The notes below the pieces were generated by a model, which was given only the letters and a program-made list of their open reading frames with translations, did not search any database and was not told the origin of the DNA. A DNA stretch of 64,000 bases from Henckelia pumila (taxonomy: Eukaryota; Streptophyta; Magnoliopsida; Lamiales; Gesneriaceae). The DNA lies in the NCBI RefSeq assembly GCF_033568475.1, contig NC_133120.1, positions 174,499,991-174,563,990 of the forward strand, read 5' to 3'. Within the stretch, counting starts at the first letter, position 1. The number at the start of each line of letters is the position of its first letter. Position numbers and translations under genes: made by a program. Below are positions 60,073-64,000 of this stretch, piece after piece.

Positions 60073-60471
60073 TGTTTCGGATAAAATTCGGTACAAAACA
60101 TGAAAAATATGGTACAAATACATGATATTTGAGTATCAAATGTGTTAGATCTAGTATAAATATATTATTTTCGAGTACTAAAAAATATTGATATTAATAA
60201 CACATTTATCTTATTTGGATGAAAATCGGTACAAAACATTGAAAATATGGTACGCATATGTGATTTTTGAGTACCGAATGTGTTATATCTGGTACAAATA
60301 TATGATTTTTGAGTACTCAAACACATGTTGCAAGTTCACATTAATAAAGATGTTTAGATTTTATACTCAAAATTGTATTTTTTGTACTCGATCTTGAACA
60401 ATTAGTGCTCAAATATCTTGTATTTGTACCATATTTTCAATGTTTTGTACTTAATTTTATTCGAGTAAAAT
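60073..60471. mobile_element. MITE-like element with long inverted ends
   Basis: The left 57 bp (GATAAAATTCGGTACAAAAC...) and right end are inverted copies with few mismatches; a third, direct copy lies inside at 60218-60300. I see no clear target duplication, so the superfamily is unknown. Confidence 0.65.
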
Positions 60472-60689
60472 AATATGGGCCAGGGAGTGCAAACAAATTT
60501 TTTCTGATAAAAGACTGATTCTTAATTTGCTTTTGGATTTAGGGACTGAACACCAATTCACCCCTTGATTTATTTCTTGGTCTATGTGCGGTACCACGTT
60601 CTCTGGAAGGTGTGTAAACCACGCGCTCTATTTCGAGGAAAAAACAATAATTTGGTTTTATTATTTAAAAAAAAAACTTTTATTAAACG

Positions 60690-60840
60690 GTCTCAAATGT
60701 CATTTTTTTTAGGCAGGTCTCTTATATGAGTTATCTATTAAAAATTATTATATTTTATGTCAAAAATATTACTTATTATTATAAATATGGGTAAGATTGA
60801 CCCGTTTCACAGATAAAACCGTCTCACATGAGTGTTACTC
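60690..60840. mobile_element. Fragment of a GAGACGGT-type small repeat
   Basis: Contains TGTGAGACGGTTTTATCTGTG and a GGGTCAATCTTACCC block on the minus strand, text I associate with a very common small repeat of asterid genomes. The left end is degraded. Confidence 0.4.
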
Positions 60841-61088
60841 TTATTATAATTAGCCAGCTGATCAAAATTATTAGGGCAATTTTAGAGTTTTACATCCTTA
60901 CAAGTTAAAAAATGTAAAAAGTCTCCGGTCTAAAACTAACAACATTTTACATTCATTCATTTTTCAAAGCCAAACACATGTATATTTTTAAAGTTTAAAC
61001 GCATTTGCCTATTTACAACGAATTTTGTGCCCAATTTTCTAAAACGTAGAGTTTTAAATACTTTTGATTTTAGACACATGATTTTTAC

Positions 61089-61561
61089 TAGCGATGACAA
61101 TGGGGCGGGCGGGGCGGGGATGGGGATTCCTCCCCATCTCCGTCCCTAAATACAAAATGTTTTCTCATTTTCACCTCATTTTTCGTTATTTTTAATCGAA
61201 GATTCCTTATTCTCATATTCTCGGGGACTTAATCTTCATCTTCGTCCCCATACTTGAATATATGTAAATATATATATTTTTAATTTTATTTTTATTTATA
61301 ATATTAGTCAATTTTATTGTAAAATACATAAAAAAAATTTTGATGTAAAAAAATTTGATTGTAAAATTAAAATCTAACATTAATCACAATATCTTGAATT
61401 AAAAATATTCATATCAATCAAGATTATTTTTAAATGAATGAAAATTGTTCTTTTAAAATAATACAAACTAATAAATACTATTATTTTTAATTTTAATATT
61501 TACTATAATTTATATATTATTCAAATATTTAATAAAATTTTATAAATAAAAAATATTTATA

Positions 61562-61606
<45 letters not shown>

Positions 61607-61778
61607 CGAAACGAGTTCAAGAATGGAGATAGCATCTCCATACCCGCCCCAATATGCGTTGGAGATTTTAAAAAATCCTCAAACCCAAATCCATACCCGT
61701 AATAGCTCCTCCATTCACGCCCCGTTTCGGTTTTTTTTCTGCGGATCTCCGAACCCGTGAGAAAAATTGTCATCCCTA
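61089..61778. mobile_element. Non-autonomous hAT-type element, 690 bp
   Basis: Terminal inverted repeats TAGCGATGACAAT and TAGGGATGACAAT, flanked by a perfect 8-bp duplication ATTTTTAC (61081-61088, 61779-61786), the hAT hallmark. G-rich text follows the left end (GGGGCGGGCGGGG). A TTA microsatellite lies at 61567-61606. No transposase. Confidence 0.9.
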
Positions 61779-61786
61779 ATTTTTAC

Positions 61787-62200
61787 TTTGTTTAATTGCA
61801 ACAAAAGTGTTGATGTAGTTTGCCAAAATTATAAAGAAGGAACATATATATAAATAAACTTGAATTTGTTTATATTATTAAGAAATATAGAATAATTACA
61901 TTTGTTGTAAATATATATTTATCATCTATACTATATATAATATTTGAGTACTTTAGAGTGAGTACACTAACTTTTTTTCCAAAATTTCTCTTTACACTAT
62001 ATGAATAACTAAATTTCATTTTATTTATATATATTTCCAAATTTTTCTCAACTAACTATTATAGATAGGATAAAATGATAACTTTTACATTTATTTTGAA
62101 ATGAAAAAGAATAATAGAATTTTTTTTTTTAAAAAAAAAAAATAATAATAATAATAATAATAATAAAAATAAAAATAATACATATACGCCCATACATATA
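61787..62200. other. AT-rich intergenic sequence with microsatellite
   Basis: Poly-A followed by an AAT microsatellite at about 62140-62165. No gene. Confidence 0.7.
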
Positions 62201-62850
62201 TTTATAAATACTTGAAATGAACATTTAATTAAAAACTTAACTAATTAAAAACTTAGCTAAATGAATTTAAATGCTTGTCAATAAAATCTCATAAACAATA
62301 AACTCCAGTCCACATGCGTACTAAATAAATGTCAAATCCCCTACCATGCAACCATTAAAACATATCCTCAATCCAACCATGATAAAATAACTGTGCGGAA
62401 AAACTTAGTTTAAAACTGAAAATATTCAAAACATGACTAAGAAGCAATGGTCACGGGCGCCGTCTGCAGGGAAAAACTCATACGCCTTCACCTTCGGTAG
62501 GGGCTACAGTATCATCAACTAAATCAAGCTCACCTGCATCATATAAGCATAGTGAGCCTAGGGGCTCAACAAATTTTATCTCATAATAACAAGGTTTAAA
62601 ATTCACACACAAGCATACAGATCATACTAATATATATACTTAACATGAATATGCATGCAAGCTTTTAAAACGATGCATCATAAAATAATCTTCCATGTCA
62701 TAACTTTCATCATAACTAGTAACCACGAACTATATCCTAAAGTACATATCATAATAGAGCATGTCATAATGATAAATAACTGTGTAGGTTGTATTCATGA
62801 GTGTGGCCCGTAATCATGAGCGATTGATCAATCTGAGAACCATTGTACGT
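62200..62850 (-). repeat. Internal fragment of a gypsy LTR
   Basis: On the minus strand, the GAGCCCCTAGGCTCACTATGC block near 62545-62570 matches in type the GACTCACTATGCTTG block of the Tekay LTR (23905). It ends abruptly at 62850 against another LTR end. Confidence 0.5.
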
Positions 62851-63253
62851 TGAAACGACCCTAAACTTCTATTGTAAATATACTTAAATAAAAATGCGGG
62901 TTTTTCAAAAATTTCGGCATGATCCATATGTTTATTTTAAAACCCACCTGACACAGATAGCAAACAACAAAAGAAACCGACAACACAGATAAACTATTTC
63001 AGAATAAATGAAAGAGAAACTAGGGAAAAAAGTTCAACATCACAATCATCAAAATTTTACAATTTAATTCTTACAGACCAAAAAACAAATCTTAAAATCA
63101 TTTCATTTACATTTGCCAAATAAACAAAATAAATACTTCATAACATTTAAGTTTGAATAAACTTCTACGGAAGAATAGCATAGGTCGGAGGGATGTGTCG
63201 TGCCCGCATCGCAGTCCACTTGAGAGTCATGCCCCTCGATCTCAACAAAGTAC
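62851..63253 (-). repeat. Truncated gypsy LTR (minus), split by a copia insertion
   Basis: Starts TGAAACGACCCTAA, the inverse of the AGGGTCGTTTCA end of the Tekay LTR, and continues through 62880-62925 with similarity to the inverse of 24270-24345. It is cut at 63253 by the copia element; 63249-63253 (AGTAC) is the expected target duplicate, whose partner lies outside the window. Confidence 0.6.
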
Positions 63254-63688
63254 TGTTATGGATTATGTCGAAGCGAACATGACGATAATAGAAATTGCGG
63301 AATAAAATAATCAACAAGAACACTAAAGATTTACGTGGTTCACCCAATATAGGCTACGTCCACGGAGCTGCTGCAAATATTTATAACCGGAGAAATATTA
63401 CAAGTGTATACAAAACACTATATCTCACCACACCCAAATCTCGAGTATTACCGAGAAAATATTTCTCTAACTCACACAAGAGATCACCGAAAAAAAAACA
63501 ACTCTTTTTTTCTCTCTTTATTTTCTTCGCTAATGTTAATACAGAAAAGAGGAATGTGATACAATAACTGAAGGAATATGACTCTATTTATAATGTTTCC
63601 TTCATTCTTCTTTCTTCAAACTTTCGATGTGGGATGAGAGATTTTATTTAATGTGGGCCTCACCCCATTAAATCTCACATGCCTAACA
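63254..63688 (-). repeat. 3' LTR of a second copia element (435 bp)
   Basis: Plus-strand ends TGTTATGG and CCTAACA; in the minus direction it follows a polypurine tract (63689-63700, AAGTGGGAGAAT). A TATA box (TATAAATA on the minus strand) is at 63585-63592. Confidence 0.8.
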
Positions 63689-63700
63689 ATTCTCCCACTT

Positions 63701-64000
63701 GAAGACTTGATTTCAATCATGGCTTCACACAGTCAATGCAACAGCTCAGGCCTCCTCGCTTATACTTGCAATCCAACTGAAGTCGAACATAACTTCAGTT
63801 TGTTAGTGGTCACCGCCTTTGTGAACAAATCAGCTGGATTTTTACTTCCAGGAATCTTTTCAAGTATCAAGATTCCATCTTACAAAACTGATCTGATGAA
63901 ATGGTATCGAACCTGTATATGCTTCGTCCTAGCATGATAAACAGGATTCTTTGCCAAATGAATAGCACTCTGACTGTCACAGTGTAATGTGCTATCCTCA
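63701..64000 (-). pseudogene. Copia RNase H C-terminus, runs off window
   Basis: Minus-strand reading gives the end of RNase H (CDSQSAIHLAKNPVYHARTKHI, then ILILEKIPGSKNPADLFTKAV) and stops shortly before the polypurine tract. A TAA at 63880-63882 interrupts it where a Glu codon is expected, so this copy is at least partly disabled. Confidence 0.8.

Noticed and set aside
62140-62170. AAT microsatellite and neighbouring poly-A as the tail of a LINE or SINE
   Set aside because: No coding remnant, no A/B box and no target duplication are seen.

Overview
The window is nuclear DNA of a flowering plant, most likely a eudicot. It contains a four-unit polyubiquitin gene with the plant-type ubiquitin residues (Ser19, Asp24, Ala57), a three-exon F-box/FBD/LRR gene, Ty1/copia and Ty3/gypsy retrotransposons, CACTA, hAT and Mutator-like DNA transposons, and an endogenous plant pararetrovirus. 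Only two ordinary host genes are visible: the F-box gene (42953-44439, plus strand) and polyubiquitin (58393-59319, minus strand, with a 5'UTR intron). Almost everything else is transposable-element DNA.

Layout. 1-7142: two tandem copies of an LTR-ORF-LTR unit of a gypsy-like element (LTRs 2171-3553 and 5757-7142); the second ORF copy is fused directly to the preceding LTR with no primer binding site or gag-pol. 7143-9998: two LTRs in opposite orientation flanking a 148-bp gag remnant. 9999-39566: a minus-strand Ty3/gypsy chromovirus pol split by two younger insertions, each proven by a perfect 5-bp target duplication. The first is a nearly intact Ty1/copia element (11076-20474, AGTCA). The second is a Tekay-like chromovirus (21437-38308, GAACT). 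The Tekay element is itself split by a 6.2-kb CACTA transposon (25601-31764, TTA duplication), which sits inside an intron-like GT-AG gap at the gag/protease junction and carries a captured GARP/GLK-type transcription-factor exon. 39567-41812: an LTR that does not match the LTR at the other end of the outer pol.

42600-44440: F-box gene. 44440-50500: intergenic DNA with LTR remnants. 50508-52121: minus-strand gypsy RNase H/integrase remnant, joined at 52122-52146 to a broken endogenous caulimovirid (coat, movement, protease and partial reverse transcriptase regions, plus a viral tRNA-Met primer site at 56742-56753). 56865-57129: Mutator-like MITE with a 9-bp duplication. 58393-59945: polyubiquitin gene with its promoter. 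60073-61778: three small DNA elements, including a 690-bp hAT-type element with an 8-bp duplication. 62200-64000: gypsy LTR fragments and the 3' end of another minus-strand copia element that runs off the window.

The nesting gives a relative clock: outer gypsy, then Tekay and copia, with the CACTA after Tekay. By eye the copia LTRs differ at about 13 sites in the first 510 bp, while the Tekay LTRs differ at about 12 in the first 205 bp, so copia is the younger insertion. A recurrent theme is short GC-rich or palindromic repeat arrays in LTRs and retroelement leaders, in several families just upstream of the presumed TATA box.
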